A stretch of 9,178 bases of DNA, from contig CANCZH010000068.1 of NCBI GenBank assembly GCA_947382445.1, forward strand, positions 1-9,178, read 5' to 3'. Below, in pieces: positions 1 through 7,269 of the stretch; position 1 is the stretch's first letter; each line of letters starts with the position of its first letter. The notes beneath the pieces are model-generated. The model had not been told where the DNA came from. It saw only the letters and a list, made by a program, of their open reading frames with translations, and ran no database searches. The stretch comes from an uncultured Clostridium sp. GTDB lineage: Bacteria > Bacillota_A > Clostridia > TANB77 > CAG-508. Position numbers and translations under genes: made by a program.

Positions 1-49
1 TTTATTTTTATATTCTTTTCTATTAAAAAATAGAACTTTCCTATAATAT

Positions 50-88
50 AAAAAAAGTAACCTACTAAATTTTAGTGGGTTACTTTTT
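50..88 (-). terminator. Strong intrinsic terminator after the RNA methyltransferase gene
   Basis: Positions 52-68 pair with 72-88 to give a 17-position stem around a 3-nt loop (69-71). The minus-strand transcript then ends in a run of seven U (56-50). The only imperfection is 63/77, which is A-C on the minus RNA and a U-G wobble on the plus RNA, so the hairpin could also stop plus-strand transcripts. The right arm overlaps the stop codon of the methyltransferase gene (TAA at 89-87). It marks the end of the three-gene operon. Confidence 0.85.
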
Positions 89-1031
89 ATGCTTTTTTTA
101 TAAACTTAGACACAAAGAATCCTTCCATAGTCTTAGATGGCAAAATCTTTATTGCCTTATTTATAGACTTATCTAATCCATCATTAAATCCAGGTACAGA
201 ATCTCTTATTTCAATATTTATATTATCCAATTTAAGATTAAAGTTTTTTAAGGCCCAATCTAAAATAAATTCATTTTCATCTTTATTTATTGTACAAGTA
301 GAATATACAAGTGTACCACCTGATTTTAATGCTTTATAGCCACTTGTAAACAATTTCTTCTGCATTTTTACTAAATCAGATACAGTTTTCTTTGACCATC
401 CTCTATATGTCATAGGATTCGTTGCAACAAATCTTCCCTCTCCACTACATGGTGCATCCAATAATACTCTATCAAACTGTTCTTCATAATTATCACCTAA
501 TTTTTCTCCTCTTCCATTAACTACGCATACAATACTCGCACCTTGCATTTCAACATTATATCTCAAACGCTCACAACGTATTTTATCAAGTTCATTAGCC
601 AAAATGTATCCGTCATTTTTCATTAGACAAGCCATTTGAGTAGTTTTACTTCCTGGTGCAGATGTCATATCTAAAACTCTTTCACCAGATTTTGGAGCTA
701 AAACTAATGGAGGAACCATACTAGATAAGCTTTGAAAATATATATATCCTTTTTCATATATATCAAATTTTTGAATATCTTTTTCTTTAGCATTTTTTAT
801 AATTAAAGCATCTGTATAATATGGTACTCTCTCAAATTTAATATTTTTTTCTTTAAAAAATTTCATAAGATCCTGAATATTATATTTTAAAGTATTTACT
901 CTAAGAGTAACATATCTATCATCAGTCATTCCTAGAAAAATTTTATCTACCGTTATAGGTGAAAAACTTTCATATAGTTCATCTACAAAATCACTTGGCA
1001 ATCTATGCTTTATTTCATTAATTGATAACAT
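87..1031 (-). CDS. NOL1/NOP2/Sun-family RNA (cytosine-C5) methyltransferase, RsmB/RsmF-like
   Basis: This is an S-adenosylmethionine-dependent methyltransferase that should make 5-methylcytosine in rRNA or tRNA in the cytoplasm. The 314-residue protein has an N-terminal substrate-binding part (about 1-115) and a Rossmann-type catalytic domain. The SAM-binding motif VLDMTSAPGSKTTQ lies near 119-132. The two family cysteines are in DAPCSGEGRF (Cys about 195) and STCTINKDENE (Cys about 246). I chose the ATG at 1031-1029: an AGAGG ribosome binding site precedes it, and it lies 5 bases after the stop of the upstream gene. An in-frame ATG at 1067 would start inside that gene. The protein ends at the catalytic domain and lacks the C-terminal extension of roughly 450-residue RsmF/RsmB relatives. 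Which RNA it modifies cannot be read from the sequence. Confidence 0.9.
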   Translation of the reverse strand: MLSINEIKHRLPSDFVDELYESFSPITVDKIFLGMTDDRYVTLRVNTLKYNIQDLMKFFKEKNIKFERVPYYTDALIIKNAKEKDIQKFDIYEKGYIYFQSLSSMVPPLVLAPKSGERVLDMTSAPGSKTTQMACLMKNDGYILANELDKIRCERLRYNVEMQGASIVCVVNGRGEKLGDNYEEQFDRVLLDAPCSGEGRFVATNPMTYRGWSKKTVSDLVKMQKKLFTSGYKALKSGGTLVYSTCTINKDENEFILDWALKNFNLKLDNINIEIRDSVPGFNDGLDKSINKAIKILPSKTMEGFFVSKFIKKA

Positions 1032-1036
1032 TAACC

Positions 1037-2599
1037 TTAACCTCTTTCTATAATTTTTATTGCACATCTAATTCCATCAACTGCTGCTGACATAATTCCA
1101 CCTGCATATCCAGGTCCTTCTCCGCAAGGATACAACCCATCTAAAGAATAAGACATTAAGTCTTCTTTTCTTAGGATTTTCACAGGAGATGAACTTCTAG
1201 TTTCAACTCCTGTAAGTATTGCATCACCATTTGCAAAACCTTTTATTTTAGTATCAAAATAGCGTATTCCCTCTTTTAAAGTTGCTGAAACAAAATTTGG
1301 TAGAATTTCATTTAAATTACTCATAGTTGTACCAGGTTCATACGTTGGTTTAATTTCTCCCAAACTTTCTGTTTTTCGATTTTCAAAAAAATCTTCTACT
1401 CTTTGAACAGGAGCATAATAATTCTTTCCTCCTAAAATAAATGCCTTATGTTCTAAATCTTTTTGAAAATATAATCCCTCTAATGGTGAATCTCCTATAA
1501 AGTCTTCTGGAGTAACATTAACCAATATAGCACTATTTGCATTTTCTCCATCACGTGCAAATTTACTCATGCCATTGGTAACAATAGTTTCTTCATCACT
1601 AGAAGAAGCCATAACATAGCCACCAGGGCACATGCAAAAACTATAGCAAGACCTACCTGTTTCTTTATTATGATAAGCAAGTTTATATTCTGCAACAGGC
1701 AATTTCAATTTTGATTTATTTCCATATTGAGACTCATTTATCATTTTTTGCTTATGTTCAATTCTAACACCAACAGAAAAATTCTTTTTCTCCATTTTAA
1801 CATTTTTCTTATACAACATTTCAAAAGTATCTCTAGCACTGTGACCAATAGCTAAAACTACTGTATCTGTCTCAATTTCTCTTAAATTTGTAACAACTGT
1901 TTTTATTTTATTATCAGTAGTCTTAAAATCAATCATCTTCTCATTAAATAAAAACTCTCCACCTTTTTCAATTATATAATTACGCATATTGGCAATTATA
2001 TTAACTAAATTATCTGTACCAATATGTGGCTTATTAACATATTTAATTTGTTCTGGAGCACCAAAATTCACGAACTCTTCTAAAACAATTTTACATAAAG
2101 GGTCATTAATTCCAGTAGTAAGTTTTCCATCTGAAAAAGTTCCAGCTCCACCTTCTCCAAATTGAATATTAGAATTTACATTTAATTTTCCAGTTTTAAT
2201 AAATTCATTTACATCTTTTATTCTATCTTCAACTTTCTTTCCTTGTTCAATAACAATAGGCATAACTCCATTGTTAACAAGAATAAGCGCACAAAAAAGT
2301 CCTGCTGGTCCTGCACCAACAATTACTGGTCTATATAAACTTTTTGTTTGTTTATTTATTTCTATTTTTTCATCTGATTGTACTTTTTTTAATTTTTTAT
2401 ATTTCTCTTCATTAATTAATTTAACATCAATAGTAAAATTATAAAAAATATCATCTTTATTTCTGGCATCAACAGATTTTTTATAAATATAATAATCTAT
2501 TACTTCATTAAAATTTATTCCATTTTTCTTGCATGCATATTTTACAATTTCGGATATTTCTAGCTCTTCACGAATTTTAATATTTTCTAATCTTAACAT
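1037..2599 (-). CDS. FAD-dependent oxidoreductase, uncharacterised COG2509 type
   Basis: This is a predicted cytoplasmic flavoprotein of about 520 residues whose substrate is unknown. A lysine-rich N-terminal part (about 1-88) precedes the dinucleotide-binding motif VIVGAGPAGLFCALIL (about 92-107), with an acidic residue at the end of the second strand (VIEQGKK). A glycine-rich FGEGGAGTFSDGKL segment lies near 147-160. Near the C-terminus, YPCGEGPGYAGGIMSAA is the second FAD-contacting segment typical of this family. The ATG at 2599-2597 is preferred because GGAG sits 8 bases upstream, and it overlaps the preceding stop by 7 bases (2593-2599), suggesting translational coupling. An in-frame ATG at 2620 would lengthen the overlap and has a poorer site. 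Assignment to the family is confident; the role is not known. Confidence 0.88.
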   Translation of the reverse strand: MLRLENIKIREELEISEIVKYACKKNGINFNEVIDYYIYKKSVDARNKDDIFYNFTIDVKLINEEKYKKLKKVQSDEKIEINKQTKSLYRPVIVGAGPAGLFCALILVNNGVMPIVIEQGKKVEDRIKDVNEFIKTGKLNVNSNIQFGEGGAGTFSDGKLTTGINDPLCKIVLEEFVNFGAPEQIKYVNKPHIGTDNLVNIIANMRNYIIEKGGEFLFNEKMIDFKTTDNKIKTVVTNLREIETDTVVLAIGHSARDTFEMLYKKNVKMEKKNFSVGVRIEHKQKMINESQYGNKSKLKLPVAEYKLAYHNKETGRSCYSFCMCPGGYVMASSSDEETIVTNGMSKFARDGENANSAILVNVTPEDFIGDSPLEGLYFQKDLEHKAFILGGKNYYAPVQRVEDFFENRKTESLGEIKPTYEPGTTMSNLNEILPNFVSATLKEGIRYFDTKIKGFANGDAILTGVETRSSSPVKILRKEDLMSYSLDGLYPCGEGPGYAGGIMSAAVDGIRCAIKIIERG

Positions 2600-3246
2600 A
2601 CATAATTCTCCATAATCCATTTAATATCTTCAATAGATTTATCTATATTAAAAATGCCATTTCCAACAGGATAATATACAGGAAAAACATTATAATCATT
2701 TCCATTAATTCTCTTTATAAAGCTCTTTTTTCTACATTGTGAAACAGAAATTTTTTCATTTAAAATAATAGAACTAACCTGATTTCCAAATGTTATTATA
2801 ACTTTAGGTTTTATTATATCAATTTCTTTTTCTAAAAGTTTTAAATAACTTTCCAAAACATTATCTGGAAGAGGTCTTGCATCAATTTGAGTGCATTTAC
2901 CTAAATTAGTAATAAAGTATTTATTATCAGTTACATTCTGATATACTTCATCTGCAAAACCATAATCCCACTCTTGTGGCTTTTTCTTTAAAATATCATC
3001 ATAAATTTTATTATCTAATAATCCAACACTATGGAATAATTTCCAAATATTCTTTGTAGTAACCCAAGGTGATTTTCTTCCTTTCCATTCTTTCCTACTT
3101 GATAAATTTTTTCCAGTTGGATTCATAAAAACAAAGCAAATATCAGGGTTTTCTTCACATCCACCATTATAAACAGAATCTAACTCTGGACTTCCATACT
3201 TTTTCTGTAATTTATCATACTCTTTATTTAAATCTTTTACTTGCAT
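2593..3246 (-). CDS. Uracil-DNA glycosylase superfamily protein, divergent
   Basis: The 217-residue protein resembles the uracil-DNA glycosylase fold, whose members cut uracil or other damaged bases from DNA. A first active-site-like motif, FMNPTGKN (40-47), corresponds to the GEAPG, GINPG or GMNPG loop of known families. The central segment FITNLGKCTQIDARPLP (111-127), followed by KPKVIITFGNQ (147-156), matches the superfamily core strand and helix pattern. The second active-site loop, normally HPS or NPS, is replaced here by YYPVGNGIFN (191-200). It has no four-cysteine iron-sulfur cluster like the family 4/5 enzymes. It leads the operon and overlaps the next gene by 7 bases. Its ribosome binding site is a weak purine stretch (GAGAAGAAG). 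Family membership is likely; glycosylase activity and base preference are inference. Another role within the fold is possible. Confidence 0.72.
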   Translation of the reverse strand: MQVKDLNKEYDKLQKKYGSPELDSVYNGGCEENPDICFVFMNPTGKNLSSRKEWKGRKSPWVTTKNIWKLFHSVGLLDNKIYDDILKKKPQEWDYGFADEVYQNVTDNKYFITNLGKCTQIDARPLPDNVLESYLKLLEKEIDIIKPKVIITFGNQVSSIILNEKISVSQCRKKSFIKRINGNDYNVFPVYYPVGNGIFNIDKSIEDIKWIMENYVC

Positions 3247-3290
3247 TTTTACTTCTTCTCTTTCTACTTTTGAATAATATACTAATATTA

Positions 3291-3320
3291 TTTATATCAT
3301 ATATTAAACACGATTAGCAA
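3291..3320 (-). promoter_or_regulatory. Candidate promoter of the glycosylase-oxidoreductase-methyltransferase operon
   Basis: On the minus strand, TTGCTA (3320-3315) and TATAAA (3296-3291) are separated by 18 bases. They lie between the terminator-like hairpin at 3340-3377 and the gene start at 3246. The -35 box matches the SigA consensus at four of six positions and the -10 box at five of six. In DNA this AT-rich such matches arise easily by chance, so this is a candidate only. Confidence 0.4.
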
Positions 3321-3339
3321 TATTTTCTATATAAATGCC

Positions 3340-3377
3340 AAAAGGCAAAGCACTATAAATCGTGTGCCTTGCCTTTT
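3340..3377 (-). terminator. Hairpin after the 94-codon gene, probable terminator
   Basis: Positions 3340-3353 pair with 3364-3377 as a 14-bp stem around a 10-nt loop. The single non-Watson-Crick pair (3349/3368) is a U-G wobble in minus-strand RNA but A-C in plus-strand RNA, which favours a minus-strand function. The 3' arm ends in TTTT and is followed by GG, then a mixed AT tract, so it is a weaker terminator than those at 50-88 or 7027-7052. It begins eight bases after the stop codon of the 94-codon gene. Confidence 0.6.
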
Positions 3378-3384
3378 TAACGGC

Positions 3385-3669
3385 TTATACTGTCAGGCTA
3401 TAAGCCAGTTTCTTCAAATAGGTAACATCTTCCTGCCGCATCCCCCGGGTGAGCTTTCCGGTAAGCTTCTGATTTTTACTCAGAATTTTATTCTGCTCAA
3501 CAGCCTTGATCATCTTAGCATTTATTCTATCTTGGGAATTAAGCATATCTATCAATTCCTCAAGAATCCGCTTAGCCTCTCTTGTCTGCTTACCATTTCT
3601 GTTTCCCTTCTTACTTGGAGTTGTTTTCTGCTCCCTTGAATTGTGTGACTGAAGACTTGTGTTCCTCAT
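3385..3669 (-). CDS. Small hydrophilic protein of unknown function, GC-rich and probably acquired
   Basis: I do not recognise this 94-residue protein. The first 30 residues are basic and polar, rich in Ser, Asn, Gln, Lys and Arg. Residues about 31-70 look helical, possibly coiled coil (ILEELIDML, then INAKMIKAVEQNKILSK), and the tail is TYLKKLAYSLTV. There are no cysteines, no signal peptide and no membrane segment. The gene has a consensus AGGAGGT 7 bases before its ATG, a good promoter and a hairpin after its stop, so it is likely real and separately transcribed. Its base and codon use differ from all neighbours: CGG, AGG, CTG, CTC, GGG and ACC are frequent, and 3421-3480 is 31/60 G+C against 11/60 for 3241-3300. 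This points to acquisition from a less AT-rich donor. A DNA- or RNA-binding role would fit the charge but is only a guess. Confidence 0.68.
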   Translation of the reverse strand: MRNTSLQSHNSREQKTTPSKKGNRNGKQTREAKRILEELIDMLNSQDRINAKMIKAVEQNKILSKNQKLTGKLTRGMRQEDVTYLKKLAYSLTV

Positions 3670-3676
3670 AGAACTT

Positions 3677-3683
3677 ACCTCCT
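3677..3683 (-). promoter_or_regulatory. Consensus ribosome binding site of the 94-codon gene
   Basis: AGGAGGT on the minus strand ends 7 bases before the ATG at 3669-3667. It is a near-perfect anti-16S match and fixes the start of an otherwise unrecognised gene. Confidence 0.8.
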
Positions 3684-3687
3684 AATG

Positions 3688-3709
3688 TTGTACTATATGA
3701 AATTGTACT
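3688..3709. repeat. Short direct repeat between promoter and ribosome binding site, possible operator
   Basis: The 7-mer ttgtact occurs at 3688-3694 and again at 3703-3709, 15 bases apart. It lies immediately downstream of the -10 box of the 94-codon gene, around the expected transcription start. Repeats so placed can bind a repressor, but two 7-mers in AT-rich sequence may be chance. Confidence 0.25.
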
Positions 3710-3712
3710 TTT

Positions 3713-3741
3713 ATTTTAACATAAAGTATGCGTAAATTCAA
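3713..3741 (-). promoter_or_regulatory. Promoter of the 94-codon gene
   Basis: On the minus strand, TTGAAT (3741-3736) and TAAAAT (3718-3713) are separated by exactly 17 bases. They match the SigA consensus at four of six and five of six positions. The expected start site is about 3706, giving a leader of roughly 37 bases before the ATG. This would let the GC-rich gene be expressed independently of the purine operon upstream. Confidence 0.6.
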
Positions 3742-3766
3742 GATTTAAGCATGATATTATGTAAAT

Positions 3767-4342
3767 TCATATTTTAGATAACTCATTTTTTAATAATTCC
3801 AATGCTTTTTTTCTCGCACTAATATCATTTTTTTCTTTACTTGAAAGTTCTGCTAAAGTTCTTCCATCTTCCAACTCAAAAATTTCATCAAATCCAAAAC
3901 CATTTTCTCCTCTTGGACTCTCGGCAACAAATCCATCAATGCAAGCAGAAACTGAAACTGTATTATTTCCATTAGAAGCAGCCATTGCAGTAATAAACTT
4001 TATCTTTCTTTTATCTTTTTGAAAACCATTTACCTTTTCTATAATAGCTAAATTTCTTTCTCTATCACTACCACATAACCATCTTTTAGTATATACTCCT
4101 GGAAATCCATCCAAAGAATCTATTTCTATTCCAGAATCATCTGCAATAACAATATCTCCATTTAAAGTTTTAGCAATTTCTTCTGCCTTTTTTTCAGCAT
4201 TACCAATAAAAATATCTCTATCTTCTTCAACATCTACGTCTATTCCTAAATCTTTCATTGGAATTATATCATATTCACCTAAAATCTCTTTTGCTTCATT
4301 TATTTTTCCTTTATTTCCTGAAGCCATTATCAATCTCTTCAT
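3767..4342 (-). CDS. rdgB: Non-canonical purine NTP pyrophosphatase (ITP/XTP/dITP), RdgB/HAM1 family
   Basis: This cytoplasmic house-cleaning enzyme hydrolyses ITP, dITP and XTP to the monophosphate and pyrophosphate, keeping deaminated purines out of DNA and RNA. The protein is 191 residues, normal for the family. The nucleotide-binding ASGNKGK is at 7-13, the metal and catalytic ADDSGIEID at 67-75 with GFPGVYTKRW following, PRGENGFGFDEIF at 143-155, and the C-terminal ELSSKEKNDISARKKAL at 165-181. In the last motif the usual Ser-His-Arg reads Ser-Ala-Arg (175-177), a mild departure at a base-contacting position. It is the third gene of the purine operon, starting 14 bases after purB with AAAGGAAAG as ribosome binding site. 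No clear hairpin follows it. The product is IMP when ITP is the substrate, which is also the PurA substrate. Confidence 0.93.
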   Translation of the reverse strand: MKRLIMASGNKGKINEAKEILGEYDIIPMKDLGIDVDVEEDRDIFIGNAEKKAEEIAKTLNGDIVIADDSGIEIDSLDGFPGVYTKRWLCGSDRERNLAIIEKVNGFQKDKRKIKFITAMAASNGNNTVSVSACIDGFVAESPRGENGFGFDEIFELEDGRTLAELSSKEKNDISARKKALELLKNELSKI

Positions 4343-4356
4343 TTTTACTTTCCTTT

Positions 4357-5703
4357 CTATAACATATTTACTAAGTTACTTGCTAAACCAATATAATGTT
4401 TTGGTTCTAATTCAAGTAATCTTTTTTTATCATCACTATCTATTTCTAAACTATTAACAAAATTCTTAATTTCTATCATAGATATATTTTTCCCTCTAGT
4501 CAACTGTTTTAGCATTTCATATGCATTTTCATATCCATTTTTTCTTAAAATTGTTTGAATTGCTTCTGCCAAAACTTCTGGAGTATTATTTAATTCATTT
4601 AACAATACTTCTTCATTCACTTTTAATTTATTTATTCCTACAACAGTCTGTTTAATTGCAATAATTGAATATGCAAAACCACTTCCTATATTTCTTAAAA
4701 CCGAAGAATCACTTAAGTCTCTCTGCATTCTAGAAATCTGCAAATTATCAATAAAAGCATTTAACATACCATTTGCCATTTTTATATTTGCCATAGAATT
4801 TTCAAAATTAATAGGGTTAATTTTATGTGGCATAACAGATGAACCAACTTCGCCTTTAACATTCTCTTGCAAAAAATAATTTTTACTAATATACATCCAC
4901 ATATCACTATCAAAATCTAAAATTATATTATTTAATAACTTCATTTCAGAAAACAAAATACAAACATTATCATGTGATTCTATTTGTGTTGTAAATAAAT
5001 TATACTCTAATCCAAAGCTTTCTACAAAATCTCTACTAATTTGAATCCAATCAACATTAGGATATGAAATCATATGAGCATTAAAATTTCCAACAGTTCC
5101 ATTAAATTTACCAGAAACTTTTTCTTTTTTAATTTTATCTAAAATTTTATTCAATCTATAAACAAATATAGCAAGCTCTTTTCCAACAGTAGTAGGAGTT
5201 GCATTTTGTCCATGAGTATGTGAAAGCATTGGAATATTAGCAGTTTGCTTTGCTTTTTCTTTTAAAATACTAATTAATTTTTGAGCATTTGGAATATACA
5301 CATCTTCTATTAGTTGTTTCATCATTATACCATAAGCCAAGTTATTTATATCCTCAGAAGTACAAGCAAAATGAACATATTGATTATATTTTTCAATATT
5401 ATTTTCTTTAAATTTCTCATCCAAATAATATTCAACAGCCTTAACATCATGTTTTGTAATCTTTTCTATCTCTTTTACTCTATTTGCTTGTGATAAATCA
5501 AAATTTTTCATTATTTTTTCTAAAACATTTAAAACATTTTGCTCTCTAGAAATATTCAATTCTTTTATTGAAAATAGTTTCTTAAGCCATTCTATTTCAA
5601 CAAAAACTCTATTTTTAATCAAATAATATTCACTAAAACAATTTCGAACTTCTTCAGTTAAATCTCTATATCTTCCATCAATTGGTGAAATATCTTCTAA
5701 CAT
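4357..5703 (-). CDS. purB: Adenylosuccinate lyase
   Basis: PurB cleaves adenylosuccinate to AMP and fumarate, and SAICAR to AICAR and fumarate, so it acts twice in purine synthesis. The 448-residue protein has the N-terminal signature ISPIDGRYRD of the longer, E. coli-like PurB type (E. coli PurB is about 456 residues). TSEDINN lies at 115-121. SHTHGQ (161-166) carries the likely general acid His164. The fumarase/aspartase superfamily signature GSSVMPHKINP lies at 287-297, with the base serine in its mobile loop. It starts 12 bases after purA with AGGAGAT 7 bases before the ATG, so it is co-transcribed and probably expressed in step with purA. All expected catalytic segments are present and the gene looks intact. 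Confidence 0.96.
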   Translation of the reverse strand: MLEDISPIDGRYRDLTEEVRNCFSEYYLIKNRVFVEIEWLKKLFSIKELNISREQNVLNVLEKIMKNFDLSQANRVKEIEKITKHDVKAVEYYLDEKFKENNIEKYNQYVHFACTSEDINNLAYGIMMKQLIEDVYIPNAQKLISILKEKAKQTANIPMLSHTHGQNATPTTVGKELAIFVYRLNKILDKIKKEKVSGKFNGTVGNFNAHMISYPNVDWIQISRDFVESFGLEYNLFTTQIESHDNVCILFSEMKLLNNIILDFDSDMWMYISKNYFLQENVKGEVGSSVMPHKINPINFENSMANIKMANGMLNAFIDNLQISRMQRDLSDSSVLRNIGSGFAYSIIAIKQTVVGINKLKVNEEVLLNELNNTPEVLAEAIQTILRKNGYENAYEMLKQLTRGKNISMIEIKNFVNSLEIDSDDKKRLLELEPKHYIGLASNLVNML

Positions 5704-5715
5704 ATTTTTTATCTC

Positions 5716-6996
<1,281 letters not shown>

Positions 6997-7026
6997 CTAT
7001 ATATTTATTATTTATTTATAAAGAAT

Positions 7027-7052
7027 AAAAAAAGCCCTTTGCAGACTTTTTT
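7027..7052 (-). terminator. Intrinsic terminator between the gene remnant and purA
   Basis: Minus-strand positions 7052-7044 pair with 7036-7028 as a 9-bp stem around a 7-nt loop (7043-7037). The 3' arm merges into seven T (7033-7027). One pair is a U-G wobble in minus RNA that would be A-C on the plus strand, so it is oriented for minus-strand transcription. The hairpin overlaps the TAA (7053-7051) that ends the second frame of the gene remnant, as is usual for a native gene terminator. It could also act as an attenuator for purA. Confidence 0.75.
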
Positions 7053-7258
7053 ATCCAATTATACTATTAACTTGTTCCCAATTTTCTTTTATCTTTTGGT
7101 ATGCCGAATTAGCACAACCGAGTTAACTCATTTGTGTCTATTTCATCTATATTAAATCTTTCATATCCTAAATTTTTATCTGGTTCAATTATTTTCATCT
7201 CTCCACCTTTTAAAACTGCTATATAAGATAAAATATTATATCTCCTATTTTTACTACA
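7051..7258 (-). pseudogene. Frameshifted remnant of a small gene of unknown function
   Basis: On the minus strand a frame is open from 7258 and reads YNILSYIAVLKGG, then an ATG at 7198-7196, then KIIEPDKNLGYERF and further, ending at TAA 7111-7109. Shifting by one base near 7118-7112 continues with CANSAYQKIKENWEQ and stops at TAA 7053-7051, directly in a terminator. From that ATG to the final stop is 148 bases, one more than a multiple of three, so a single inserted base explains the split. AAGGTGGAG before the ATG could be a ribosome binding site, giving a gene of about 48 codons. However, the frame also reads like protein further upstream, so this may be the tail of a longer lost gene. I do not recognise the family. 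It lies between the CAP gene and purA on the same strand. Confidence 0.5.
7120..7129. repeat. Perfect 10-bp palindrome at the frameshift of the gene remnant
   Basis: gagttaactc reads the same on both strands and lies within a few bases of where the two frames of the remnant must join. It may be a by-product of the mutation or chance. Confidence 0.3.
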
Positions 7259-7269
7259 TCAGTATTATA

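Noticed and set aside
18..35. Inverted repeat TTCTATT/AATAGAA left of the first terminator
   Set aside because: A 7-bp AT-only-type stem with an A loop and no adjacent gene in view; common by chance in such AT-rich sequence.
1032..1067. Longer N-terminus for the RNA methyltransferase from the ATG at 1067
   Set aside because: It would add 12 basic residues overlapping the upstream gene, with no ribosome binding site, while the ATG at 1031 has AGAGG.
3364..3639. Plus-strand 91-codon frame opposite the GC-rich gene
   Set aside because: It lies antisense to a gene with a good promoter, ribosome binding site and hairpin. It has no ribosome binding site of its own, and its start lies inside the hairpin. 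It is a shadow frame.
7062..7067. TATAAT on the minus strand upstream of purA
   Set aside because: No -35 box lies at 16-18 bases, it falls inside the gene-remnant frame (Ser-Ile-Ile), and transcripts would meet the terminator at once.
7109..7121. Programmed +1 frameshift in the gene remnant
   Set aside because: The shift zone (around CGG TTG TGC TAA) offers no slippery codon pairing or RF2-like stop context, so a mutation or sequencing error is more likely.
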